Source: Salinisphaera japonica YTM-1 (GTDB taxonomy: Bacteria; Pseudomonadota; Gammaproteobacteria; Nevskiales; Salinisphaeraceae). Taken from it: 45,081 nt of DNA. Location: the NCBI RefSeq assembly GCF_003788585.1, contig NZ_AYKG01000022.1, forward strand, positions 1 through 45,081. Direction: 5' to 3'. Of this stretch, positions 1 through 7,355 are shown one piece after another (the stretch's first letter is position 1; every line of letters starts with the position of its first letter). The notes under the pieces were generated by a model, which was not told the origin of the DNA, did no database searches, and worked only from the letters and a program-made list of their open reading frames with translations. A program made the position numbers and the translations under genes.

Positions 1-96
1 AGGGTTGGGCCGCAAATCGCGCCCTGCGGCGTTGCGAGTCTTGATCGTGGCACGCCACGACACGGCGACTCGCGCCTTGCAGGACACGATTTGCGG
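1..96 (-). repeat. Dispersed structured repeat, left copy (cut by window edge)
   Basis: Positions 10-96 fold into one long nested hairpin: an outer stem near 10-27 with 79-96, a middle stem 34-40 with 67-73 (GCGAGTC/GACTCGC), and an inner hairpin 45-60 (TCGTGG, loop CACG, CCACGA). On the reverse strand the core 18-80 aligns with 44972-45033 at the other end of the window, about 53 of 63 positions by hand. The stems are kept by paired changes rather than by identical sequence. No coding sequence is seen here. It looks like a REP/MITE-type dispersed element; the family name is unknown to me. Confidence 0.75.
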
Positions 97-159
97 ACGC
101 CAACGCGGGCTCGCATGAAACGGCAACAGGCCCTAATACCGCCCGACAGACTCTCCGCA

Positions 160-221
160 CCTGGACGCCGGTGTCCAGGCGCGGGTGTCCAGACTGTCCA
201 CCGTGAACGTTCGCGTGGACA
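160..221 (+). promoter_or_regulatory. Upstream activating sequence, five TGTCCA/TGGAC(A) half-sites
   Basis: TGTCCA occurs at 172-177, 186-191 and 195-200. The inverted form TGGAC(A) occurs at 162-166 and 216-221. They form two dyads, CCTGGAC-N6-GTCCAGG (160-179) and TGTCCAC-N13-GTGGACA (195-221). They lie about 80-140 bp upstream of a sigma-54 promoter, the usual distance for an enhancer-binding activator. The likely ligand is the Fis-HTH activator encoded at 5407-7257. That assignment is inference from linkage. Confidence 0.75.
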
Positions 222-257
222 CCGGATGAACAGCCTGCTGCGTCCGGCGTTCAATTA

Positions 258-270
258 AATCAAAGACTTA
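258..270 (+). promoter_or_regulatory. IHF binding site
   Basis: AATCAA-AGAC-TTA matches the IHF consensus WATCAR-N4-TTR at every fixed position. It lies in an AT-rich patch between the half-site cluster and the -24/-12 promoter, where IHF bends DNA to bring an activator to sigma-54 RNA polymerase. Confidence 0.7.
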
Positions 271-286
271 GATGCTGCCTTAATCC

Positions 287-301
287 TGGCATGTGCCTTG
301 C
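287..301 (+). promoter_or_regulatory. Sigma-54 (-24/-12) promoter of the adh operon
   Basis: TGGCATGTGCCTTGC fits TGGCACG-N4-TTGC with one mismatch, and the GG and GC doublets have the required 10-bp spacing. Transcription would start near 313, just upstream of the AGGAG ribosome site at 324-328 and the GTG start at 335. An earlier in-frame ATG at 293 lies inside the promoter and cannot be the start of this transcript. Confidence 0.8.
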
Positions 302-334
302 GCCTCTTTTCGTACGTTACGAAAGGAGACAGTC

Positions 335-1378
335 GTGAAGGCAGCCGTGCTCAAAACATACGACCCCGAGGTGACCGATAGGCGCTGGGTCGAATATGAA
401 GACGTCGCCGATCCGGCGATCGCGCATCCGCGAGAAGTGATCGTGCGCGTGGGCGGTGCCGGCGTGTGTCGCACCGATCTGCATGTGATCGAAGGTCTCT
501 GGCAGGAAATTTCGGAAGTCCAGCTGCCCTACATCATGGGCCATGAAAACGCGGGCTGGGTCGAGGCGGTCGGCGCCGGCGTCACGGGCTTCAAACCGGG
601 CGACGCGGTGATCTGTCATCCGCTGGTGACCTGTGGCCACGATCTGGCTTGCCGACGCGGTCACGACATGCAGTGCGAGGACCAAGCCTTCCCCGGGCTG
701 ACCCGCGACGGCGGCTACGCCGACTATCTGCGCACGCATGAACGCACGCTCGTGCGCCTGCCCGATACTTTGGCCCCGAAGGACGTGGCCCCGTATTCCG
801 ATGCCGGGCTGACCGCCTATCGCGCGGCCAAGAAAGCGGCCAAGCAGCTCGAGCCCGGTCAGACCGCGGTGATGATCGGCGCCGGCGGGCTGGGCCATAT
901 CGGCATCCAGGTGCTCCGGTCCCTGTGTGCAGCCGACATCATCGTGGTTGATCGTGCCGAAGGGGCACTCAAACACGCCGAGAACTTTGGTGTGGCCCAT
1001 ACCGTTCTGGCCGATGGCAACGAGATCGAGCGCGTGAAGGAGCTCACCAAGGGCTACGGCGCCGAGGCCGTCATCGATTTCGTGGGGGAGGGCAACGCCG
1101 TGGCCAACGGCCTGGCGATGACGCGTGACGCCGGGACGTATTACATCGTGGGCTACGGCGGCCGGCTGGAGATACCCACGATGGAGATGGTCGTCTCGGA
1201 AAAATCCATCGTCGGCAATCTCGTGGGCACTTATCCCGAACTGGTCGAGCTCATGGAGATGGCCGACCGCGGCCTGGTGGATCTCGCAACCCGCGAATAC
1301 AAGCTCTCCGAGGCTAACCAGGCGCTGCACGATCTGGACGCCGGCCAGGTGCCGGGGCGTGCCGTACTCATTCCATAA
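335..1378 (+). CDS. Zinc-dependent NAD(P) alcohol dehydrogenase (MDR family)
   Basis: A 347-residue medium-chain alcohol dehydrogenase, likely oxidising a short primary or secondary alcohol to aldehyde or ketone in the cytoplasm. The catalytic zinc site is visible as Cys45 in GVCRTDLH and His70-Glu71 in GHENAGWVE. The Rossmann loop GAGGLG is at 182-187. The structural zinc lobe (about 100-114) reads CGHDLACRRGHDMQC, so one of the four usual cysteines is Asp. The GTG at 335 is chosen because AGGAG precedes it closely and the upstream ATG at 293 overlaps the promoter. It is first in an operon with the amidohydrolase (79-bp gap). The same gene pairing is known from propane/acetone monooxygenase clusters; the substrate here is inference. 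Confidence 0.88.
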   Translation: MKAAVLKTYDPEVTDRRWVEYEDVADPAIAHPREVIVRVGGAGVCRTDLHVIEGLWQEISEVQLPYIMGHENAGWVEAVGAGVTGFKPGDAVICHPLVTCGHDLACRRGHDMQCEDQAFPGLTRDGGYADYLRTHERTLVRLPDTLAPKDVAPYSDAGLTAYRAAKKAAKQLEPGQTAVMIGAGGLGHIGIQVLRSLCAADIIVVDRAEGALKHAENFGVAHTVLADGNEIERVKELTKGYGAEAVIDFVGEGNAVANGLAMTRDAGTYYIVGYGGRLEIPTMEMVVSEKSIVGNLVGTYPELVELMEMADRGLVDLATREYKLSEANQALHDLDAGQVPGRAVLIP

Positions 1379-1457
1379 CCCAAAACCGACAATCTCAGGG
1401 CCAGAAGCCCATACAACGGATCGGCCGCCAGCGGTCGATCGCGAGCAGGAGGACAAC

Positions 1458-2483
1458 ATGTATACCGCACCCGACGGCGAGCAGTATTTCATCATCGACG
1501 GGCATATCCATTACTGGGATGCCAGCAAAGCCAATCAGAAGAACCGCCACGGCGAGGAGTTCGTCAACTGTTTCCATGATTATCAGAAAGGCCTGAGCCC
1601 GGATGAATACATCTGGGGCGACGAGAAATTCCGCAACTATGGCCGCGAGACGATGCTCGACGATCTGTTCGTCGACGGCTATGACGATATGGCTATCTTT
1701 CAGCCGACCTACCTCAAGGATTTCTATCACGAGGGCTTCAATACCACCGAGCGCTGCGATCTGATCAAGCAGGAGTTTCCCGAGCGCTTCATTCTCAACG
1801 GCTCGTTCGACCCCCGCGACGGCGCGGCCGCGCTGGATTACATCGATTATCTGGTCGATGACTATCAAATCGCCGGCATCAAGCTCTATACCGCCGAGTG
1901 GAAGGGCCAATCACGCGGCTGGAGTCTGAACGACGACTGGTCGTATCGCTGTCTGGAGCATTGTCAGAAGCGTGGCATCAAGAACATCCATATCCACAAG
2001 GGCCCGACGATTCTGCCGCTGGATCGGGACGCTTTCGACGTCAAGGACGTGGATCATGTCGCGACCGATTTTCCCGAGCTGAATTTCATCGTCGAGCATA
2101 TCGGCCTGCCCCGGCTGGATGATTTCTGCTGGATCGCGACCCAGGAGCCCAACGTCTATGGCGGCATGGCGGTGGCGATGCCGTTCGTGCACGCCCGGCC
2201 CAAATACTTCGGCCGCATCATGTCCGAGCTGCTGTTCTGGATCGGCGAGGATCGCATCCTGTTCGGTAGCGACTATGCCATCTGGCACCCGCGCTGGCTG
2301 GTCGAGCAGTTCGTGGATTTCCAGATCCCCACGGAAATGGTCGAAGACACGGGCATCCAGCTCACGCCCGATATCAAACGCAAGGTGCTCGGCGAAAACG
2401 CGGCCCGGCTCTACGGCATCGATATCGAGGCCAAGAAGAAAGCGCTGGCCGGCGATGCCTTCGCCACGGCGGAGGTCGCGTGA
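1458..2483 (+). CDS. Amidohydrolase-2 family metal-dependent hydrolase
   Basis: A 341-residue TIM-barrel hydrolase of the amidohydrolase_2 family. The metal-binding signature starts with His16 and His18 in DGHIHYWD and continues with His178/His180 in NIHIHKG, His214 in VEHIG and Asp272 in FGSDYAIWHP, giving the full set expected for a mononuclear metal site. A strong AGGAGGA site at 1447-1453 selects the ATG at 1458. The stop overlaps the start of the next gene by 4 bp (GTGA), so the two are probably translationally coupled. In mycobacterial propane/acetone monooxygenase clusters a relative sits next to a DUF59 gene and is thought to help the monooxygenase, but its reaction is unknown. Family call firm; role inferred from neighbours. 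Confidence 0.87.
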   Translation: MYTAPDGEQYFIIDGHIHYWDASKANQKNRHGEEFVNCFHDYQKGLSPDEYIWGDEKFRNYGRETMLDDLFVDGYDDMAIFQPTYLKDFYHEGFNTTERCDLIKQEFPERFILNGSFDPRDGAAALDYIDYLVDDYQIAGIKLYTAEWKGQSRGWSLNDDWSYRCLEHCQKRGIKNIHIHKGPTILPLDRDAFDVKDVDHVATDFPELNFIVEHIGLPRLDDFCWIATQEPNVYGGMAVAMPFVHARPKYFGRIMSELLFWIGEDRILFGSDYAIWHPRWLVEQFVDFQIPTEMVEDTGIQLTPDIKRKVLGENAARLYGIDIEAKKKALAGDAFATAEVA

Positions 2484-3253
2484 ACGCGCCCGCGCGGCGG
2501 GCCCAGGCGTGGGCGGCGATCGGCGAGGTCACCGATCCGGAGCTGGATCAATCGGTCACCGAGCTGGGCTTCATCACCGAGTTCGAGGTGGATGCGATCC
2601 GCGGTGACGTGAGCGTGGCCTATCGCCTGCCGACTTATTGGTGTGCCGCCAACTTCGCTTTCATGATGGGCAACGACATGGCCGAGCGGCTGGGCGAGTT
2701 GGCCTGGACGCAGCACGTTAGCGTGCGCCTGCTCGATCATTTCTATGCCGACGAAATCAACCGCGGGCTGGCCGACAACGCCTCGTTTCAGGATACCTGT
2801 GGCCACGAGGCCAGCGGCGGGCTCACCGAGCTGCGGGCGACGTTTCGCTATAAGGCCTTCATGTCGCGCCAGGAACGCCTGATGGGGTGGCTGCTCGCCC
2901 ACGGTGTTTCTCGAGAAACACTCGTGGCCTGGACGGTCGCCGATCTGGCGGCGTACACGCTGACCGATGCCCGAGGCCTGCATCTGCGCGAGCGCTATCT
3001 GGCCATGCGCCGGTCGCATACGCCGGGGGATTTCAGCGGCCAGGGCTATCGCGGCGATGGCCGGGAAATCGCGTTCGTCACCGCCGCCGGCAAGGCCATT
3101 GCCGCCGACGATCTGGATGCCCATCGACGTCATATTCAATCGATTCGTATGAACAGCGAGTTCAACGCGACGTTGTGCAGTCGCGTGCTGGCCGTGCGCC
3201 AACGCGAAGTTGCCAGCACCGACAGCGCCGCGGGCCAGGCATTGGCGCGCTAA
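2480..3253 (+). CDS. DUF59/MIP18-domain protein (iron-sulfur or metallocentre assembly type)
   Basis: A 257-residue protein. The N-terminal third resembles DUF59 (PaaD/MIP18): VTDPELDQSVTELGF at about 17-31, and a conserved cysteine (Cys55) in RLPTYWCAANF where the family has its reactive Cys. The remaining ~150 residues have no motif I recognise; a CGHE at 107-110 could bind metal. The GTG start overlaps the amidohydrolase stop. DUF59 proteins help load or mature metal cofactors, so in this operon it may service the amidohydrolase or a diiron oxygenase encoded elsewhere (inference). The gene contains a perfect 18-bp palindrome at 2904-2921 written in codons unlike the rest of the gene. Confidence 0.75.
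   Translation: MNAPARRAQAWAAIGEVTDPELDQSVTELGFITEFEVDAIRGDVSVAYRLPTYWCAANFAFMMGNDMAERLGELAWTQHVSVRLLDHFYADEINRGLADNASFQDTCGHEASGGLTELRATFRYKAFMSRQERLMGWLLAHGVSRETLVAWTVADLAAYTLTDARGLHLRERYLAMRRSHTPGDFSGQGYRGDGREIAFVTAAGKAIAADDLDAHRRHIQSIRMNSEFNATLCSRVLAVRQREVASTDSAAGQALAR
2904..2921. promoter_or_regulatory. 18-bp perfect palindrome resembling a ParB (parS) site
   Basis: GTGTTTCTCGAGAAACAC is self-complementary over 18 bp. Its core TGTTTC-TCGA-GAAACA has the arms of the parS consensus TGTTTC-ACGT-GAAACA with a different central tetranucleotide. It lies inside the DUF59 reading frame as GTT TCT CGA GAA ACA, AT-rich codons in a gene otherwise ending mostly in G or C, which suggests selection on the DNA. 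Binding by ParB is not shown. Confidence 0.4.
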
Positions 3254-3287
3254 ACCAATCGAAGAAACATAAACCGAGGAGAACAGC

Positions 3288-4064
3288 ATGCAACTCGATA
3301 ACCAAACAGCACTGATCACCGGCGCCGGCCGGGGTATTGGTCAGGGCATTGCGCTGGCCCTGGCACAAGCCGGTGCGAATATCGTGGCCGCGGACGTGGA
3401 TCTCGCGATCGCCGAAGAGACCAGCGAGAAGGTCAAGGCACTCGGGCGCAAGTCGGCCGCCATTGAAGTCGACGTCACCCAGGCCGACTCGATCGAGGCG
3501 ATGGTCAACGAAGCCGAATCCCGTGTTGGGCCGTTGGATATCGCGGTCAATAACGCCGGGGTGATCAGCATCATGGGCGTCGACAAACTTGACGCCGAGA
3601 AATGGGATTCGTTGATGGCAGTGAACGCGCGCGGGGTGTTTCTGTGTACCCAGGCCGAGATCAACGTGATGCGCCCGCGCCGGTTCGGCCGCGTGATCAA
3701 CGTGTCCTCGATCTGCGGCAAGGTGGGCCTGCCCGATCTGTCGCACTACTGTGCCTCCAAGTTCGCCGTGGTCGGCTTTTCCAACGCGGTAGCCAAGGAA
3801 GTGGCCGACGAGGGCATCACCGTCAACGCGCTGTGCCCCGGCATCGTGGGCACCGGCATGTGGCGCGGTGAGCACGGGTTGGCCCATGCCTGGCGAGAAG
3901 AAGGCGAGTCCGAGGAAGACTCCTGGGCACGCCATCAGGCCACGTTCCTGCCGCAGGGCGTAGCCCAGACGCCCGAGGACATGGGCGGGCTGGCCGTCTA
4001 TCTGGCCAGTGCCGAGCACGTGACCGGCCAGGCGATCGCCGTGGATGGCGGTTTCTCGTTGTAA
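3288..4064 (+). CDS. Short-chain dehydrogenase/reductase (classical SDR)
   Basis: A 258-residue classical SDR. The cofactor motif TGAGRGIG is at 11-18, Asp36 at the end of beta-2 favours NAD(H), NNAG is at 88-91, and the catalytic set is Ser141, Tyr154 and Lys158 (YCASK). The C-terminus ends in the typical DGG followed by a short tail. Fold and length match alcohol, diol and acetoin dehydrogenases of this superfamily. The ATG at 3288 follows GAGGAGA. It is 34 bp after the DUF59 gene, in the same operon. With a second alcohol dehydrogenase and GldA nearby, oxidation of a C3-C4 alcohol, diol or ketol is a reasonable guess, but the sequence does not fix the substrate. Confidence 0.87.
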   Translation: MQLDNQTALITGAGRGIGQGIALALAQAGANIVAADVDLAIAEETSEKVKALGRKSAAIEVDVTQADSIEAMVNEAESRVGPLDIAVNNAGVISIMGVDKLDAEKWDSLMAVNARGVFLCTQAEINVMRPRRFGRVINVSSICGKVGLPDLSHYCASKFAVVGFSNAVAKEVADEGITVNALCPGIVGTGMWRGEHGLAHAWREEGESEEDSWARHQATFLPQGVAQTPEDMGGLAVYLASAEHVTGQAIAVDGGFSL

Positions 4065-4076
4065 CGACAGCAGCAG

Positions 4077-4105
4077 ACGGCCGGTCCAACTGCAGGGCCG
4101 GCCGT
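4077..4105 (+). promoter_or_regulatory. Intercistronic hairpin before the gldA ribosome site
   Basis: ACGGCCGG (4077-4084) pairs perfectly with CCGGCCGT (4098-4105) around a 13-nt loop. The next bases are GGAG (4106-4109), the ribosome site for the gene at 4117. There is no U-tract, so it is not a terminator. It may stabilise processed mRNA or tune gldA translation (inference). Confidence 0.5.
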
Positions 4106-4116
4106 GGAGACTCTTC

Positions 4117-5229
4117 ATGCCAGATGCAACCAACGCGCGCCGGCCCATGGTGTTTGCCAGCCCGTCGCGCTATATCCAGGGCGCCGATGCGTTGAATGAG
4201 GCCGGGGCCGCGATCGCGCGTCTCGGCGACAGTATTACGGTCATCGCCGACGATTTCGTTTGGGACATGGCCGGCAAGAAGCTGGCCACCAGTCTGAATA
4301 CTGCGGATGTGACGTATGCCCGTGTCCGTTTCAACGGCGAGGCATCGAGCGCTGAAATCGAGCGTATTGCCGAGGATATCCGCAGTGCGGGCGTCAATAC
4401 CGTGGTTGGCTTTGGCGGCGGCAAGACGATGGATACGGCCAAGGGTGTGGCCAATACGCTGGGGCTGGCGTGCGTGATTCTGCCGACCACGGCATCCACC
4501 GATGCGCCAACCAGCGCGCTATCGGTGATCTATACCGACGACGGGGCGTTCGAGGCGTATCGCTTCTATGAACGCAACCCGGATCTAGTGCTGGTCGACA
4601 CCACGCTCATTGCGGCCGCCCCGACACGCTTTTTGGCCTCCGGTATCGCGGATGCCCTGGCGACCTGGATCGAGGCACGTGCCGTGGCCCAGGCCGGCGC
4701 ACAGAACATGGTGGGTGGTCGGCCTACAATCCTCGGCACGGCCATTGCCGAGCGCTGTGAGGCGGTGTTGTTCGAGCATGCCGAGGCCGCTTTTACGGCC
4801 AATCAGGCCGGGGTCGTCACCCCCGCGCTGGACGCCGTGGTGGAGGCCAATACCCTGCTTTCGGGGCTGGGCTTTGAAAGCGGTGGTCTGGCCGTGGCCC
4901 ATGCCGTGCACAACGGCTTCACCGCACTGCACGGCCCGATACATGAGCTCACACACGGTGAGAAGGTCGCCTACGGCACGCTCGTGCAACTCGTGCTTGA
5001 AGCGGCGCCAAGCGCCGAATTCGCGCGTTATCTCGCGCTCTATAAAACGCTCGATCTGCCGGTCACGCTGGCTGATGCCGGGCTCGAGAACGTCAGCGAC
5101 GACGATCTGTATCGCGTGGCCGAAACCGCGCTTGCCGCGCCCGAGTCCAGCCATAACGTGGCCTATGCGCTTGCGCCGGCCGATATTGTGGCCGCGATCA
5201 AGGCCGTGGATGCGCTGGCCCGAAGATAG
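4117..5229 (+). CDS. gldA: Glycerol dehydrogenase family (GldA), iron/zinc-dependent NAD
   Basis: A 370-residue protein close in length and sequence to E. coli GldA (367 aa). Visible hallmarks are SPSRYIQGAD near the N-terminus, the NAD pocket GGGKTMDTAK at about 100-109, TTASTDAPTSALSVIYT at 124-140, and metal ligands Asp179, His262 and His280. GldA oxidises glycerol to dihydroxyacetone and also interconverts hydroxyacetone and 1,2-propanediol. The latter fits a C3 ketone/diol pathway with the upstream dehydrogenases, but this is inference. The ATG at 4117 is chosen because GGAG precedes it by 7 nt. It follows the SDR gene after a strong hairpin. Family membership is firm; the physiological substrate is open. 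Confidence 0.9.
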   Translation: MPDATNARRPMVFASPSRYIQGADALNEAGAAIARLGDSITVIADDFVWDMAGKKLATSLNTADVTYARVRFNGEASSAEIERIAEDIRSAGVNTVVGFGGGKTMDTAKGVANTLGLACVILPTTASTDAPTSALSVIYTDDGAFEAYRFYERNPDLVLVDTTLIAAAPTRFLASGIADALATWIEARAVAQAGAQNMVGGRPTILGTAIAERCEAVLFEHAEAAFTANQAGVVTPALDAVVEANTLLSGLGFESGGLAVAHAVHNGFTALHGPIHELTHGEKVAYGTLVQLVLEAAPSAEFARYLALYKTLDLPVTLADAGLENVSDDDLYRVAETALAAPESSHNVAYALAPADIVAAIKAVDALARR

Positions 5230-5406
5230 CCCAGGATGGGCAAGGTAGCCGATGGTCGAGTAGACGAGCGTGCTCACGTGACGAAGTCTGGGGTTGAACA
5301 ACAATCATCGGCGCGGGCGGCCGCGCATGCCGTCGTAAAGCGCCGTATTGTCGCAAAGCCAGTGCCCGAGGCGCCGCTGCGGGCAACGGATTACGGTGAG
5401 CCTGTC

Positions 5407-7257
5407 ATGTCACAGACCTTTGTCGCCGATGGCGCCGAGCCGGAACAGTTGCTGGCGGCCTACCAGCCGTTGCTGCAACAGAACGTTCGTGCCATTCGAG
5501 ACTCCTGGCGCCGCTGTCGCTCGGCGGGGCTGGGTTGTGATGAGCGCCCGCGTGCACGGCGTGTTTCGGCGCGGCGTCTCGAGCGGCTCTATGCGGCAAC
5601 GGCCGATGTGCGTTCGCTGGCGCTCGCCGAGATGCGGCTGTTGCATGATCAGCTGGGCGCGCGCGGCTTCACACTTACGCTGGCTGATCCGGACAGTGTG
5701 ATCCTCGATTGCCTGCCCAGCGATGATCACTCGGTCAGCAGCGCCGGTGAGCTGGCGCCGGGTTACTGCTGGCTGGAGGACACCCACGGCACCAATGCGG
5801 TCGGCACCGCCGCGGCCGCCGGTCGTGTCGTGGTCGTTGCCGGCGCCGACCACTATCTTGAAACCTATCGTGGCCTGGTCTGTATCGCCACGCCGATCTT
5901 CGGCGCGGACGGCGAGCTGCGCGCGATCATCGATGCCACGGCTGAAACGGCCGTGGACTCGCACGCGCTGGCTTATACGCTGGGCCTGATGCAGATGGCC
6001 GGCGGGCATGTCCAGACCGAGCTGTTTCGGCAACGCCATCACGACGCGCACGTGGTGATGCTCGATATGAAGGTCGGCCCGGCAACACAGTCGGCCATCG
6101 CCCTGGCTTTCGAACCGGATGGGCGGCTGCGCGCGACGAGTGCCGGGGCGCGCCAGCTGTTTGCGCATGCCCTGATGGTGCCGGGTACCGATTTTTCGGC
6201 GCTGTTTCGTCAATCGCTCGACACGCTCGTCGATACGATTCGCCCGCCGGCCGGTTTTGTGGAGCTGGTCGATCACGACGGCCATTGGCTGACGGCCACG
6301 CTTTATCTCTGCCAGTCGCCGGCACCCGCCGATAGCCCCGCGGCGGGGGCGGGGCAGGCGCGCTATATCGCTGATGATGCCGACATCAAGGCCGCGCTGG
6401 ATTTGGCGGGGCGGGCAAGCCGCTATCGCGTGCCCGTGCTTATCGAGGGCGAAACCGGAACTGGCAAGGAGCAGGCCGCGCGACACGTGCACTCGGCCAG
6501 CCAGCGCGTCGGCGAGTTCGTGGCCGTGAACTGTGCCGGCTTGGCGGCGGAGCTGATCGAGGCCGAACTGTTCGGCCATGCGCCGGGCGCTTATACCGGC
6601 GCCCGCGCCGAGGGCGGGCGCGGCCTGGTGCGCCAGGCCGACGGTGGCACGCTGTTTCTCGATGAAATCGGCGATATGCCGCATCGCCTACAGGCGCATC
6701 TGTTACGCCTGATCGATACCTGGGACGTACGCCCGGTGGGCAGCGATGTTTCGCAAACCGTGGATGTACAGCTCGTCACTGCGACCTATCGTGATCTCGA
6801 TGCCGCGGTCGAGGCGGGCAGCTTTCGCGCTGATCTGTTGCATCGGATACGCGTGGCGCGTGTGTCGCTGGCCCCGCTGCGTGCGCGTTCGGATTGCCGC
6901 GCTATCGCGCAGGCGCTGCTGACCGGCGTGGATGAAAGCAAAACGTTGTCCGCCGATGCGCTGGCGGCCTTGGCCGCCCACGACTGGCCGGGCAATATTC
7001 GAGAACTGCGCAACGTGATCACACAGCTGGTGCTGGCCACGCCGGCACAGACGATCCCGGCCGATGCCGTGCACGCCTGCTTGCACCCGCGTGCCCCATG
7101 TAGCGCCACTGGCAGCCGCGCAAGCGCGGGTCAGGCGGTCGGCGATGACGATGTGCGCGAGGCCGTGGCCGCCGAGGCCGGCAACATCGCGGCGGCCGCT
7201 CGGCGACTCGGCGTATCGCGTACCACCGTGTACAAGCATTTGTCGGCAACACCATGA
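5407..7257 (+). CDS. Sigma-54-dependent transcriptional activator, AcoR/MimR-like
   Basis: A 616-residue enhancer-binding protein. An N-terminal region with [12 protein letters not shown] and a GAF-type sensor (about 120-180, with [12 protein letters not shown] and [17 protein letters not shown]) is typical of AcoR-like regulators. The AAA+ domain has Walker A GETGTGKE (348-355), the sigma-54 contact loop as GAYTGA (394-399; Tyr replaces the usual Phe) and Walker [11 protein letters not shown] (414-423). A Fis-type [24 protein letters not shown]-like, ends the protein. The open frame extends to 5236, but ATG 5407 has a GGTGAG site and the domain begins right after it. It probably senses a small alcohol or ketone and activates the sigma-54 promoter at 287-301. 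Confidence 0.9.
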   Translation: MSQTFVADGAEPEQLLAAYQPLLQQNVRAIRDSWRRCRSAGLGCDERPRARRVSARRLERLYAATADVRSLALAEMRLLHDQLGARGFTLTLADPDSVILDCLPSDDHSVSSAGELAPGYCWLEDTHGTNAVGTAAAAGRVVVVAGADHYLETYRGLVCIATPIFGADGELRAIIDATAETAVDSHALAYTLGLMQMAGGHVQTELFRQRHHDAHVVMLDMKVGPATQSAIALAFEPDGRLRATSAGARQLFAHALMVPGTDFSALFRQSLDTLVDTIRPPAGFVELVDHDGHWLTATLYLCQSPAPADSPAAGAGQARYIADDADIKAALDLAGRASRYRVPVLIEGETGTGKEQAARHVHSASQRVGEFVAVNCAGLAAELIEAELFGHAPGAYTGARAEGGRGLVRQADGGTLFLDEIGDMPHRLQAHLLRLIDTWDVRPVGSDVSQTVDVQLVTATYRDLDAAVEAGSFRADLLHRIRVARVSLAPLRARSDCRAIAQALLTGVDESKTLSADALAALAAHDWPGNIRELRNVITQLVLATPAQTIPADAVHACLHPRAPCSATGSRASAGQAVGDDDVREAVAAEAGNIAAAARRLGVSRTTVYKHLSATP

Positions 7258-7309
7258 ATTGTCGCGACAGCTTGCGGTAGCTGTGGCCCGACGGTTAACG
7301 TTCGCAGCG

Positions 7310-7324
7310 CCGACACACTGTCGG
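7310..7324. promoter_or_regulatory. Short dyad upstream of parC
   Basis: CCGACA-CAC-TGTCGG is a perfect 6-bp dyad 32 bp before the parC start. It could be an operator or a weak hairpin in the leader. No known regulator is implied, and a short dyad like this may be chance. Confidence 0.25.
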
Positions 7325-7355
7325 TTTCTGCCAACCGATCCGTCTGCGAGACCCG

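Noticed and set aside
293-334. ATG at 293 as start of the alcohol dehydrogenase
   Set aside because: It lies inside the sigma-54 promoter, upstream of the expected transcript start, and GTG 335 has the ribosome site.
317-1495. Long reverse-strand open frame opposite the alcohol dehydrogenase
   Set aside because: No ribosome site or family motif; it is a GC-bias shadow of the forward gene. The same holds for long frames opposite the activator (5410-6684), parC (7131-8639), clpA (24660-26189) and the aldolase (43875-45068).
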